A stretch of 64,000 bases of DNA from Bacteroidota bacterium. GTDB taxonomy: Bacteria > Bacteroidota > Bacteroidia > Chitinophagales > Chitinophagaceae. The position numbers were made by a program, and so were the translations under genes. This document shows, piece by piece, positions 28,090-37,179 of this stretch. The first letter of the stretch is position 1; every line of letters begins with the position of its first letter. The stretch covers positions 124,001 to 188,000 of the forward strand of contig CANFOM010000001.1 in assembly GCA_947448725.1 (NCBI GenBank), in the 5' to 3' direction. Below the pieces are notes generated by a model. It was given only the letters and a program-made list of their open reading frames with translations. It did no database searches and was not told where the DNA came from.

Positions 28090-30321
28090 ATGAACAAAGT
28101 AATCAATATTAATTTTCAAGGTCGTATACTTCCCATTGAGGAATTGGCGTATGAAATATTGAAACAATACATCGAATCGCTTCGTATTTATTTTGCGAAC
28201 GAAGAAGGTCGTGATGAAATTATCAATGATATAGAATGTCGCATTGCAGAATTATGTGAAGACCGATTGAAAAAAGGAACGGTTTGTATTGCAATGCAAG
28301 ACATGAATTTAATTATTGCAAGTATTGGGCGTCCTGCCGATTTTGAAGCACAGGATGGGTTTGAGCAATCCACCGCTTCGTCTAATAATATAAATAATGC
28401 TAACGATAGTCGCCAACAAAACACCAATGATGCAAAAGGCTTTAATGATGGCAATCATCAAAAGAGATTGTATCGCGATGAGCAAAATAAAGTATTAGGT
28501 GGAGTATGTAGTGGTATTGCTAACTACTTTGGAATAGAGCCATTGGTAGTGAGAATACTTTGGTTCTTTTTAATTGGTGTCAATATACTGGGTTATTTAA
28601 TATTATGGATCGCAGTACCAAGTACATCTGTTAAAGTAGTAGGTGGTGTACGTAAAAGATTATTTAGAGATATTGACAATAAAGTGATTGGTGGAGTGGC
28701 TGCTGGATTGTCTAAATATTTTGGTATTCAAGTATGGATAGTGAGAATTTTATTCTTAATTCCTTTTATACGCTTTGTGGTAAATTTTAGACACCTGCAT
28801 TTATGGCAATTTTGGGATGCGGCAGATTTCCCTAATTTATTAGATATTACTTTTAGTCCTGGTGCTGTTTTTGTATACATCGTTTTATGGTTGGTATTGC
28901 CAGAAGCTAAGACCAGTGCAGATAAATTAGAAATGGTGGGTGAAAAAGTGGATATCAATAGTATTAAAAATACCATCCAGAATGATATGGAAGGTTTTAG
29001 TAAGAGAGCGCAATCATGGGGGAGTGATATCTATAATAGAAATAAAGGCAATACGGATGCTACTAATCAAAGTGCGCAAACAACATCCAATCATGCGTCA
29101 ACTTCTACGTCAACAGAAAAAAGAAAAGGGTTTATTTACTATATAGGAAGGATTATTACTTTGTGCATAAAGGGATTCGTTTATTTTATCTTAGCCATCG
29201 TGGGTATTTCTTTGTTAGCTGCTTTATTTGGAATTGGGGCTGCGGCGACTGCTTTATTACCCTTAAAAAGATTCTTATTGGAAGAGGGTGCACAAACATG
29301 GTCTGTTATTGGAGCCATTTTACTTTTTATCTGGGTGCCTATTATTGGCATTGTAACTGCGGTGATCAGAAAAATTGCCGGGTTTAAAAAAGCTAATATT
29401 TGGGTAAGATCTAGCTTTTGGGCTTTGTGGATTGTGGGTTGGGGCATGTTATTTTATTTTGGCAGTAGTTTAGGCAATAGTTTTTCAAGACATAATGTTC
29501 CCGTAGAGCAAAGCATTGCTTTGAAAAATCCTACCATTGATTTTTTAGAAATTACAGCAGTACCCAAAATGAAATATTATGAAAATCATTGGTTTGAAAT
29601 TACTCCTTTTGAAGGTTACTATGACGCAGACACTGTTTTTGTAAGAAATTTACGTATTAGAATTGTACCTTCTAAAACCGATAGTTTTCAAGTGAAAGTG
29701 GTGAAGCTAAGCAATGGAAAGACCATTCAAAATGCCAATGAGCTAGCCAGTAAAATCAATTTCGACATTACACAACAAGATAGTTTGCTGTATTTAGACA
29801 AAGGCATTGGTATCAATAAAATAGATAAATTTAGAAATCAGCATGTGATCATGACCATTGCGGTACCTATTGGGAAACGCATCAAAGTTGTCAATAAGGG
29901 ATGGTCTCAAACCAATGTAAATATCAATGGAAGAGGCTTGAGGATGGGAACCATTGATCGAATTTCTTCTGATAATAATTGGTACGATGAGTGGAATGAA
30001 CCCTGGGACAATGAATCTTATCAATTTGAAAAGGGGGTGGAATATAAAATGACCAGCACGGGCTTGGAAAAAATTAAAAGAGCATCAGATGTATACTACA
30101 CTGAACCTGATGATCAAATTGATTCAGATCATCCAAATGAATTACAAAAAGAATTAAAAGAGCTGAAAGAGGAAAGACTCAAATTACAAAAAGAGCTAGA
30201 TAAGACAACTAAGAAAACGGGTGATATTAGCTTGGACGAACCCAATGCTATCAAGAAAGTAAATAAAGCGGCTTCAAAATTTTCAGATCTACATTGGGTG
30301 CTAGACCGATTCAATTATTAA
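28090..30321 (+). CDS. Double PspC-domain membrane protein
   Basis: The 743-residue protein has two tandem PspC domains at about residues 130-180 (KRLYRDEQNKVLGGVCSGIANYFGI) and 195-275 (KRLFRDIDNKVIGGVAAGLSKYFGI), each with a short loop and a membrane helix. Four or more further hydrophobic helices follow (about 350-470), then a beta-rich C-terminal region and a coiled-coil tail (QKELKELKEERLKLQKEL, about 685-705). The N-terminal 90 residues resemble the CxxC-free part that precedes PspC in this phylum. PspC senses phage-shock-type membrane stress in proteobacteria; here it is probably the target of the adjacent PadR repressor. Confidence 0.88.
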   Translation: MNKVININFQGRILPIEELAYEILKQYIESLRIYFANEEGRDEIINDIECRIAELCEDRLKKGTVCIAMQDMNLIIASIGRPADFEAQDGFEQSTASSNNINNANDSRQQNTNDAKGFNDGNHQKRLYRDEQNKVLGGVCSGIANYFGIEPLVVRILWFFLIGVNILGYLILWIAVPSTSVKVVGGVRKRLFRDIDNKVIGGVAAGLSKYFGIQVWIVRILFLIPFIRFVVNFRHLHLWQFWDAADFPNLLDITFSPGAVFVYIVLWLVLPEAKTSADKLEMVGEKVDINSIKNTIQNDMEGFSKRAQSWGSDIYNRNKGNTDATNQSAQTTSNHASTSTSTEKRKGFIYYIGRIITLCIKGFVYFILAIVGISLLAALFGIGAAATALLPLKRFLLEEGAQTWSVIGAILLFIWVPIIGIVTAVIRKIAGFKKANIWVRSSFWALWIVGWGMLFYFGSSLGNSFSRHNVPVEQSIALKNPTIDFLEITAVPKMKYYENHWFEITPFEGYYDADTVFVRNLRIRIVPSKTDSFQVKVVKLSNGKTIQNANELASKINFDITQQDSLLYLDKGIGINKIDKFRNQHVIMTIAVPIGKRIKVVNKGWSQTNVNINGRGLRMGTIDRISSDNNWYDEWNEPWDNESYQFEKGVEYKMTSTGLEKIKRASDVYYTEPDDQIDSDHPNELQKELKELKEERLKLQKELDKTTKKTGDISLDEPNAIKKVNKAASKFSDLHWVLDRFNY

Positions 30322-30351
30322 GGTTGCATTATAGCTATTGATTTTATAAAG

Positions 30352-30384
30352 ACACCCCTTCTGCTATAGAGGGGGTGTTTTATT
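30352..30384 (+). terminator. Intrinsic terminator after the PspC gene
   Basis: ACACCCCTTCT pairs with AGAGGGGGTGT (one T/G wobble) across a five-base loop and is followed by TTTATTT. It lies 30 bases after the PspC-domain stop and 42 bases before gcvT. Confidence 0.85.
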
Positions 30385-30425
30385 TGGTAGTCTTTTTGTT
30401 TATCTTCGTGCAAATCATTTATTCC

Positions 30426-31520
30426 ATGAGCGAAATCTTAAACACCCCTTTTACCCATAAGCATATCGAATTGGGCGCGAAAATGGCACCCTTTGCTGGT
30501 TACAATATGCCCATCAGTTATACGGGTATCAATGATGAACATGCAGCGGTAAGAAATAAGGTAGGTGTATTTGATGTGAGTCATATGGGCGAGTTTATTT
30601 TAAGAGGGCCCCATGCATTGGATTTAATTCAAAGCGTTACTTCTAATGATGCTAGTGTATTAGAAGACGGCAAAGCGCAGTATAGTTGTTTACCTAATAC
30701 CACTGGCGGTATTGTAGATGATTTATTGGTGTATTGTGTAGAGAAAAATAAAGTATATATGTTGGTGGTGAACGCTTCTAATATTGAGAAGGATTGGAAT
30801 TGGATTTCACAACATAATACGCAAGGGGTGGAGATGCATAATATCAGTCCTAAAACGGCTTTGTTAGCAGTGCAAGGTCCTAAGGCAACGCAAGTGATTC
30901 AACAATTAACAAAAATGGATGTGACCAATATGCCGTATTACAGTTTTGCTAAAGGCGAAATGCTAGGTATTGATAATGTATTGATAAGTGCAACGGGATA
31001 TACAGGCGCCGGCGGGGTGGAGATTTATTTTGAAGACATCAATGATAATGCCAATAAAATTTGGGAAGCTATTTTTGAAGCGGGAGCCGCCTATGGTATT
31101 CAACCCATTGGTTTAGGTGCCAGAGATACTTTGCGTTTAGAAATGGGATTTTGTTTGTACGGCAATGATATTGATGATACCACTAGTCCTATAGAAGCAG
31201 GCCTAGGTTGGATTACAAAATTTACAAAATCGTTTACTAATTCAACTGCATTGGCCAATCAAAAAGCAAATGGAGTATCTAAAAAATTAGTTGGTTTTGA
31301 AATGATTGATCGCGGTATTCCCAGACATTATTATGAAATTAAAGATGCAGCTGGCCAACTTATTGGATCCGTTACTTCTGGTACCCAAGCACCAAGTTTG
31401 GGCAAAGCCATTGGAATGGGCTATGTAGCAGCGGAACATGCCAAGCCTGGAACTGCTATCTATATTGACATCCGCAATACTTTAGTGAAAGCACAAGTAG
31501 TGAAGTTTCCTTTTAAATAA
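30426..31520 (+). CDS. gcvT: Glycine cleavage system T protein (aminomethyltransferase)
   Basis: The 364-residue protein has the GcvT signatures [60 protein letters not shown] and the C-terminal [30 protein letters not shown] barrel block. It transfers the methylene unit from H-protein to tetrahydrofolate. I chose ATG 30426 ([13 protein letters not shown]); an in-frame upstream start would create a hydrophobic extension inside the terminator. It is separated by about 11 kb from gcvH. A terminator immediately precedes it, so it has its own promoter. Confidence 0.95.
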   Translation: MSEILNTPFTHKHIELGAKMAPFAGYNMPISYTGINDEHAAVRNKVGVFDVSHMGEFILRGPHALDLIQSVTSNDASVLEDGKAQYSCLPNTTGGIVDDLLVYCVEKNKVYMLVVNASNIEKDWNWISQHNTQGVEMHNISPKTALLAVQGPKATQVIQQLTKMDVTNMPYYSFAKGEMLGIDNVLISATGYTGAGGVEIYFEDINDNANKIWEAIFEAGAAYGIQPIGLGARDTLRLEMGFCLYGNDIDDTTSPIEAGLGWITKFTKSFTNSTALANQKANGVSKKLVGFEMIDRGIPRHYYEIKDAAGQLIGSVTSGTQAPSLGKAIGMGYVAAEHAKPGTAIYIDIRNTLVKAQVVKFPFK

Positions 31521-31620
31521 GTTTAAGTACGCTTTATTTGTACCTACTTTCTTTGAGATAAATACTACATTTTGACATGCATAAGAATTGCAATTTTGTT
31601 GCTTAACAAATCAAATTCTT

Positions 31621-31980
31621 ATGAAAGCAATTAAAAACAAAGTGCAATTGATCGGACATTTAGGAGCCGATCCGGAAATCAAAATTTTTAAAGAAGACAA
31701 TCAAGTCGCCAATATGCGTTTGGCTGTAAATGATCGTTATAAAAATGCCAAAGGAGAATGGGTGGAGGAAACCCAATGGTTTAATTTGGTGGCTTGGTCT
31801 AAGCTGGCCCAGTATGCCGAAAAATATTTAGTGAAAGGAATTGAGATAGCTGTGGAAGGCAGATTGCTTACGAAATCCTATACCGACAAAAATGCAGTCA
31901 AAAGGGTAAGTACAGACATTATTGTTTCAGAAATTTTAATTTTAAGCAAGAAAAACTCCGGCACAAAAGAATTAGTTTAA
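31621..31980 (+). CDS. Single-stranded DNA-binding protein-like
   Basis: The 119-residue protein is an OB fold of the SSB family: NKVQLIGHLGADPEIKIF, VANMRLAVNDRYKN, EETQWFNLVAWSKLAQYAEKYLVKGIEIAVEGRL and YTDKNAVKRVSTDIIVSEILIL. It is short and ends KKNSGTKELV without the acidic tail (DDxIPF type) that recruits SSB partners, so it may be an SSB paralogue rather than the housekeeping SSB. It starts at ATG 31621; the upstream TTG extension is not SSB-like. It is followed 28 bases later by the ComB-like gene. Confidence 0.85.
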   Translation: MKAIKNKVQLIGHLGADPEIKIFKEDNQVANMRLAVNDRYKNAKGEWVEETQWFNLVAWSKLAQYAEKYLVKGIEIAVEGRLLTKSYTDKNAVKRVSTDIIVSEILILSKKNSGTKELV

Positions 31981-31994
31981 AAATAAGTGTTTTG

Positions 31995-32002
31995 TATCTT
32001 TG
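31995..32002 (+). promoter_or_regulatory. Probable -7 promoter element of the comB-like gene
   Basis: TATCTTTG matches TAnnTTTG exactly and lies just after the ssb stop, with only six bases to the ATG of the next gene. If used, transcription would start at or near the start codon, giving a leaderless or nearly leaderless message. The distance is also short enough to be a chance match. Confidence 0.4.
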
Positions 32003-32008
32003 TGCCTT

Positions 32009-32746
32009 ATGAATGCAGTAAAGAAATCGAAACCTAGTTTACATACCGTACTTACGCCACAGCTTTTAGATCTATATGAAATTAAAGATAGCATTGTTGT
32101 TATTATAGATGTTTTCAGAGCTACTTCCACCATTGCCACTGCTTTATACAATGGAGCAAGTAAAGTGATCCCGGTGGATTCGCCTGAGCTTTGTATAGAA
32201 GTGGGTAAGCAAACTAGTGGGGTGACTGCAGGGGAAAGAGATGGTAAAATTATACCTGGTTTATCCTATGGTAATTCACCATCAGAGTATCCCAGGTCTT
32301 TCATTGAAAATAAAACTTTAGTGATTACCACTACCAATGGAACTAAGTTATTGCACATGGCTTTGAAGCAAGGTGCAAAAAATATTATTACAGGTTCTTT
32401 TCCCAACTTGAGTAAGGTGGTTGAGTTTTTAAAAAGCCAAGACGCCCCCGTTATTTTAGGATGCTCTGGATGGAAAAATAAATTTAACATTGAAGATGTT
32501 TTATTTGCAGGGGCAGTCATTGAAGAAGTAAAGGAGCATTTTGAAATTCATTGTGATAGCAGTTTTATGGCCAATCAGCTATATATGCAACAAAAAGATC
32601 AACTAAGCACCTATATTAAAACGGTCACGCATTGGCATCGTTTGGCTGCTTTTGGACTAGAAGAGGATATGTTGTATTGTATTTCAAGAGATACGGCCCC
32701 ATCCTTACCCCTTTTTAAAGAGGGGGCGCTTATCAATCAGGCTTAG
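32009..32746 (+). CDS. ComB-family 2-phosphosulfolactate phosphatase-like protein
   Basis: The 245-residue protein resembles ComB: LYEIKDSIVVIIDVFRATSTIATALYNGASKVIPV, TAGERDGKIIPGLSYGNSP, VITTTNGTKLLHMA and GCSGWKNKFNIEDVLFAGAVIEE. ComB dephosphorylates 2-phosphosulfolactate in coenzyme M synthesis of methanogens. Bacteroidota do not make coenzyme M, so the substrate may be another sulfonate or phosphorylated 2-hydroxy acid. I chose ATG 32009 (MNAVKKSKPS). It follows the SSB-like gene on the same strand. No comA or comC homologue is in the window. Confidence 0.8.
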   Translation: MNAVKKSKPSLHTVLTPQLLDLYEIKDSIVVIIDVFRATSTIATALYNGASKVIPVDSPELCIEVGKQTSGVTAGERDGKIIPGLSYGNSPSEYPRSFIENKTLVITTTNGTKLLHMALKQGAKNIITGSFPNLSKVVEFLKSQDAPVILGCSGWKNKFNIEDVLFAGAVIEEVKEHFEIHCDSSFMANQLYMQQKDQLSTYIKTVTHWHRLAAFGLEEDMLYCISRDTAPSLPLFKEGALINQA

Positions 32747-32802
32747 TTTTATTATTTTCCACATTCATTTCAACAGGACTACTTAATTAGCGCACAAAGC
32801 CT

Positions 32803-32810
32803 TACATTTG
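32803..32810 (+). promoter_or_regulatory. Possible -7 promoter element of the SNF2 gene
   Basis: TACATTTG matches TAnnTTTG exactly, 35 bases before the SNF2 ATG. A hairpin with a T run lies between it and the start codon, so either the promoter is a chance match or transcription passes through that hairpin. Confidence 0.35.
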
Positions 32811-32816
32811 CAAATT

Positions 32817-32837
32817 GCCCTTTTTTAAGGGCTTTTT
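32817..32837 (+). terminator. Small hairpin with T run ahead of the SNF2 gene
   Basis: GCCCTT and AAGGGC form a 6-bp stem with a TTTT loop followed directly by five T residues. It is 70 bases after the ComB-like stop and 8 bases before the SNF2 ATG. It may terminate the upstream transcript or attenuate the SNF2 gene. Confidence 0.55.
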
Positions 32838-32845
32838 GTACCATT

Positions 32846-35800
32846 ATGGCATTACCCTACTTAGTAAAACACATTTATAGCTACGGCACCGAAGAGGTGA
32901 TCCGTCGCGGTAAAAAAATATTTGCCCTTAAAAATATTGAATTAGCAAAATTTGATCCTTTAATTGGAACTATATTTTGCAGGGTAAAGGATGATGGGTA
33001 TAGTACTTATTATAAAGTGACCATTGAAAATTTTAAAAGCGCCGCCACTTTATCTTTAAGGTGTGGTTGCCCTTATAATTTATCTGAAGTGTGCAGGCAT
33101 AAAGCAGCTGCCTTATTTTATGTGCAGGATTTATTAGATAAAAATTTATTAGACTACAAGCCGGCCTCTTATAAAACCACCCATACTTTATTAAGAACAA
33201 AAAGCTTGGATTTGAAAATGATCCGAATGCTTTGTTCTAAGGCCATTTTTGAAAAAGCAGAAGAAACTTTAAAATCAATTAGGCCACATATCGTTGAAAG
33301 TGAAAATGAAAAAGTAGTGGCTGAGTTTCACGATAAAAGTAAAACCTATCATATTATTATTCAAAAAAATGAAGAACGTTTTTTTGATACCTCCTGCGAT
33401 TGCTTGTCCGAAACGGAGTACCCGCTTTGTTTGCATAAGACCATCCTTTTATTGCAGTTGTTTCAATTAAAAGGGGCCGACTATTTTGAAACCATTCGCA
33501 ATTGGGACAGAGAAAAAAATAAGCTTTTAGCTTTGTATGGCTATACCTTGGATGATTATATAGAAGATAAATTTGAATTTATTTATCATGATGGTAAACC
33601 TTTCCTCAAAGTATTAGATGAGAAAGTTTTAAAACTAAATTCAAGTGCCTCTATTACCATGAAAAGGCCTAAGTCGAATGACTGGGACTTAGAAGAAGAA
33701 GAAAATGTAAGTACCAAGCCCGAAGTGAAAGAACGTTTTGGTATTGTCATGCAGCATCAGCCTACCGCTTACCCTTATATTATATTTAATGTCATTAAAG
33801 GGGATGTTAACGAAGAGGGCACTTCTTTCATTGGGAAAGTAGAAAAAATTGATTTAGCTAAATTGGCAGTACCTACTTTAATTAAAGAAGAAGATAAAAT
33901 TTTAATACAGCTGGTTAAAAAGTTGCAAACTGCAGAAATGTCTAAGTTCTTAAATAAGAACTCTCCATTTCAGGGTATATGGGATACCATTGTTCATGCG
34001 GAGGAAGATAGTTTGCCTGATGAAACCAAAGAATTGATTCAAGAATACCTTCATCCAAAATTAGAGAAGGTTTGGAGAGATTTATCGGAGCATCCGTTTA
34101 ATTTTTTCTTGCCCCACAACAAAACTTTTACTACTGCTAATTTGCAAAAGGCGGAATTGGTATTCAATACCATTCAGCCTAGTTTCAAAGTAGAGAAAGA
34201 AGACGACAGATACTTGGTGTATGCCGGGGTAAATTTACCAGAAGGCAATATTCCTTTAGAAGACAACCACGCCAAGTCAAATTTTATTTTTCAATACCAT
34301 CATCAATTTTTTGTTTGGAAAAATAGAGACGATTTGTTTTGGGTGGAAAAATTCATGCCTAAAGGTTTTCATGAAATTGAATTAGAACAATGGCCGCAGT
34401 ATTTACAGAGTACTTTATTGCCTTTGTCTAAAAAATACCAAGTGGCTTTAGAGAATGTGATTCAAGAAAAAATAAAAGGTGTTAAACCTCAATTACAAAT
34501 TTTATTAAAAGAAAACGGGGACTATTTATTTTTTGAACCTTTATATGCCTATAATGACATCATCGTACAAAAAGAGGATGGTCCATCGGTTATTCAACAA
34601 GTAGGAGATAGGATTATTATATTAGAAAGAGACCTGGCTGCAGAAAGGCAATTAATGAATATTATAGAACAATTGCATTCGGGTTTTATACGCCCCAATG
34701 AAGGCAATGTGTTGGCTTTAAAAGGAGCTGAGGTATTAAAAAACAATTGGTTCTTTTTGTTTATCGATACCCTTCGTGAAAAACAAATACCATTGTTTGG
34801 AACAGAGTATTTAAAACAATTTAAATTCAATACAGCCAAGCCTTCTACTAAATTATACATCAGTAGTAATACGGATTGGTTTGATGCCAAAGTGGAAATT
34901 TCATTTGGAGAACAAAAGGTTTCTGTTCAAGATATTAAAAATATGTTGTCTAATAAACAACAATTTGTTCCTCTAAAAGATGGTAGTTTGGGGGTGCTTC
35001 CCGAAAAATGGCTCAATAAATATTCTTTATTGTTTAAAGTAGGGGAAGGGAAAACAGATACCTTAAAATTAAGTAAGTATCATTTTTCTATTTTAGATGA
35101 ATTGTATCAACAAAGAGATGAGGAAGAACTAATTTTTCAATTAGAAGGCAAGTATGAAAAAATTAGAGAACGTTATGCTATTGCAGATATCACTCCTCCC
35201 GAACACTTATTGCCTATTTTACGTCCTTATCAGGTAAGTGGGTTTCAGTGGTTGAATTATTTACATGATGTACAATGGGGTGGCATATTAGCAGATGACA
35301 TGGGATTGGGTAAAACCATACAAACCCTGTCTTTTTTACAGCATTTAAAACAAAAGAACGGGAAATTGGTAGCCTTAGTGGTTTGTCCAACGACTCTATT
35401 ATACAACTGGCAAAATGAATTAAAAAAGTTTACGCCTAGCTTAACTTACCATATTCATCATGGGGGTAGTAGAAACAAACAACTCATTTTAAAAGAAGAA
35501 GTAGAAGTGATCATTACTACTTATGGTACTTTAAGAAGTGATATTAAAATGTTTGTGGAAGTGAATTTTGATTATGTGATTTTGGATGAAAGTCAGGCCA
35601 TAAAGAATCCATCTAGTAAAGTGACCAAAGCCGCTTGCTTATTAAAAGCGGCCAATAAATTATGTTTAAGTGGTACGCCTTTACAAAATAATACTTTTGA
35701 TATTTATGCTCAAATGAATTTCTTGAATCCTGGCATGTTGGGTACGGTGGAATATTTCAAGCACAATTTCTCCATGCCTATTGACAAGTTTGACGAGCAA

Positions 35801-36604
35801 GAACAAAAAGAGCATCTACGTAAATTTGTTTTTCCTTTTATATTAAGAAGAACCAAAGAACAAGTGGCCAAAGACTTGCCTGAAAAACAAGAAATGGTAT
35901 TGTATTGTGAAATGGGTGATGCACAAAGAAAAATTTATGAAGCCTACCGAAATGATTATAGAGATAAATTAATTGGTATGGTGGAAGAAAAGGGTATACA
36001 AAAATCACAACTTTCTATTTTACAAGGATTGATGAAGTTGAGACAAATTTGTGATAGCCCAGCTATTTTAAAAGATGAAGCCTATCCCAATGAGTCTGTA
36101 AAACTGGATGAACTTACCCGTGAAATTGCTGAAAACATAGGCGGGCACAAGGCTTTGGTGTTCTCTCAATTTTTAGGTATGTTGGCGCTTATTAAAGAGC
36201 AGTTAAAAAAATTAAATATCGACTATGAATATTTTGATGGTGGAAGTACCATTCAAGAAAGAGAGCGAGCTATTGAACGTTTTCAAAATGATGACAACTG
36301 TCGCGTATTTTTAATTTCATTAAAAGCGGGAGGAGTGGGTTTGAATTTAACTGCTGCTGATTATGTGTACATCGTAGATCCTTGGTGGAATCCTGCGGTA
36401 GAACAACAAGCAATTGATAGAACCCATAGAATAGGACAAACAAAAAATATTTTTGCGTATCGAATGATTTGTAATGATACGGTTGAAGATAAAATTTTGA
36501 AACTACAAGAAAGGAAAAGAAATCTAGCTAAGGAATTAATATCAGACGAAGTAGGTTTTGTTAAATCCTTGACCAAGGACGACATTGCTTATTTATTTAG
36601 TTAG
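32846..36604 (+). CDS. SWI2/SNF2-family ATPase with two SWIM zinc motifs
   Basis: The 1252-residue protein has two SWIM-type zinc motifs near the N-terminus: Cys73, Cys75, Cys83, His85 (CGCPYNLSEVCRH) and Cys184, Cys186, Cys195, His197. A long linker of unknown fold follows, then the SNF2 helicase core from about residue 790: ILADDMGLGKTIQT (Walker A), VILDESQAIKNPSS, LSGTPLQNN, and the C-terminal half with VFSQFLGMLALIKEQL, ISLKAGGVGLNLTAADYV and DPWWNPAVEQQAIDRTHRIGQ. Such proteins remodel DNA-protein complexes, perhaps displacing RNA polymerase as RapA-type enzymes do. The linker contains no domain that I recognise. Confidence 0.92.
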   Translation: MALPYLVKHIYSYGTEEVIRRGKKIFALKNIELAKFDPLIGTIFCRVKDDGYSTYYKVTIENFKSAATLSLRCGCPYNLSEVCRHKAAALFYVQDLLDKNLLDYKPASYKTTHTLLRTKSLDLKMIRMLCSKAIFEKAEETLKSIRPHIVESENEKVVAEFHDKSKTYHIIIQKNEERFFDTSCDCLSETEYPLCLHKTILLLQLFQLKGADYFETIRNWDREKNKLLALYGYTLDDYIEDKFEFIYHDGKPFLKVLDEKVLKLNSSASITMKRPKSNDWDLEEEENVSTKPEVKERFGIVMQHQPTAYPYIIFNVIKGDVNEEGTSFIGKVEKIDLAKLAVPTLIKEEDKILIQLVKKLQTAEMSKFLNKNSPFQGIWDTIVHAEEDSLPDETKELIQEYLHPKLEKVWRDLSEHPFNFFLPHNKTFTTANLQKAELVFNTIQPSFKVEKEDDRYLVYAGVNLPEGNIPLEDNHAKSNFIFQYHHQFFVWKNRDDLFWVEKFMPKGFHEIELEQWPQYLQSTLLPLSKKYQVALENVIQEKIKGVKPQLQILLKENGDYLFFEPLYAYNDIIVQKEDGPSVIQQVGDRIIILERDLAAERQLMNIIEQLHSGFIRPNEGNVLALKGAEVLKNNWFFLFIDTLREKQIPLFGTEYLKQFKFNTAKPSTKLYISSNTDWFDAKVEISFGEQKVSVQDIKNMLSNKQQFVPLKDGSLGVLPEKWLNKYSLLFKVGEGKTDTLKLSKYHFSILDELYQQRDEEELIFQLEGKYEKIRERYAIADITPPEHLLPILRPYQVSGFQWLNYLHDVQWGGILADDMGLGKTIQTLSFLQHLKQKNGKLVALVVCPTTLLYNWQNELKKFTPSLTYHIHHGGSRNKQLILKEEVEVIITTYGTLRSDIKMFVEVNFDYVILDESQAIKNPSSKVTKAACLLKAANKLCLSGTPLQNNTFDIYAQMNFLNPGMLGTVEYFKHNFSMPIDKFDEQEQKEHLRKFVFPFILRRTKEQVAKDLPEKQEMVLYCEMGDAQRKIYEAYRNDYRDKLIGMVEEKGIQKSQLSILQGLMKLRQICDSPAILKDEAYPNESVKLDELTREIAENIGGHKALVFSQFLGMLALIKEQLKKLNIDYEYFDGGSTIQERERAIERFQNDDNCRVFLISLKAGGVGLNLTAADYVYIVDPWWNPAVEQQAIDRTHRIGQTKNIFAYRMICNDTVEDKILKLQERKRNLAKELISDEVGFVKSLTKDDIAYLFS

Positions 36605-36680
36605 TAATGATTAACTAGCTAATACTTTTTATCAATAAATGTTTCGTCTATAATGAGTTAAGTTCAAATAAACACTGCGC

Positions 36681-36995
36681 TTATTTAATCTCTGCTGCTG
36701 CTAAATTGGCCTTAGGATTTTTCAAAAATTCATTTTTACATTCAGTAGAACAAAAACCCAACACCTTATTTTCATAATGGGCTGTGTCATGTATTCCTGC
36801 TGTAACAGGCATGCCACAAGTGGGATCTTTTTTATTATTTACTACACTTGCCGCAAAGGTTTTTTCTGTAGCAGTATCTGCAGTCGACGCTTTAATGGTA
36901 TCGGTGGTGGATCCTAAATTATTTGAATTGCTTGCGCCACAGGCGAACAAAAGCAAAACGCATCCTACTAAAAATCCACTTTTAACTATTTTCAT
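36681..36995 (-). CDS. YHS-domain lipoprotein
   Basis: The 104-residue protein has a lipoprotein signal peptide (MKIVKSGFLVGCVLLLFACG; lipobox Cys about residue 19) and a C-terminal YHS-type segment: DPTCGMPVTAGIHDTAHYENKVLGFCSTECKNEF, with cysteines in the spacing typical of these small metal-binding domains. The middle is a Thr/Ala-rich linker. YHS proteins are often tied to copper or other heavy-metal handling, so a metal-binding role is possible but unproven. It is convergent with the SNF2 gene and divergent from the arginine operon. Confidence 0.82.
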   Translation of the reverse strand: MKIVKSGFLVGCVLLLFACGASNSNNLGSTTDTIKASTADTATEKTFAASVVNNKKDPTCGMPVTAGIHDTAHYENKVLGFCSTECKNEFLKNPKANLAAAEIK

Positions 36996-37011
36996 ACTTT
37001 CCTATTTGCAA

Positions 37012-37019
37012 CAAAATTA
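37012..37019 (-). promoter_or_regulatory. Probable -7 promoter element of the YHS lipoprotein gene
   Basis: On the minus strand TAATTTTG matches TAnnTTTG exactly and lies 16 bases before the ATG. A TTTA at about the -33 position is one base from TTTG. Confidence 0.45.
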
Positions 37020-37120
37020 CGATTCTATTGGAGGATCTAAAACTAACAGCTATTCATTTTAGGGTGAATATGTGCCTTTTAGCCCTAATTAGATCAAATT
37101 ATAGGGGGTCTTAAGCCCAA

Positions 37121-37146
37121 TTTGTCTATTTTATTTTATACTTTTA
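37121..37146 (+). promoter_or_regulatory. Weak candidate promoter of the arginine operon
   Basis: TTTG at 37121-37124 and TACTTTTA at 37139-37146 (one mismatch to TAnnTTTG) are separated by 14 bases, shorter than the usual 19-21. It would start transcription near 37152, just ahead of the leader ribosome binding site. The spacing makes this uncertain. Confidence 0.3.
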
Positions 37147-37150
37147 TAGT

Positions 37151-37171
37151 CTCCTTCTTATACAAAAGGAG
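37151..37171 (+). promoter_or_regulatory. Leader ribosome binding site inside a small hairpin
   Basis: AAGGAG at 37166-37171 is eight bases before the leader ATG, an ideal Shine-Dalgarno distance. It is exactly complementary to CTCCTT at 37151-37156, giving a 6-bp hairpin with a nine-base loop that could mask the site. Strong Shine-Dalgarno sequences are unusual in Bacteroidota. Confidence 0.55.
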
Positions 37172-37179
37172 TTATCTAA

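Noticed and set aside
28188..30314. Minus-strand open frames inside the PspC gene
   Set aside because: Low-complexity Ser/Leu translations opposite a real gene; no domain or upstream signal.
36605..36680. Terminator between the SNF2 and YHS genes
   Set aside because: The convergent spacer contains only a weak TTAACTAGCTAA dyad without a T run.
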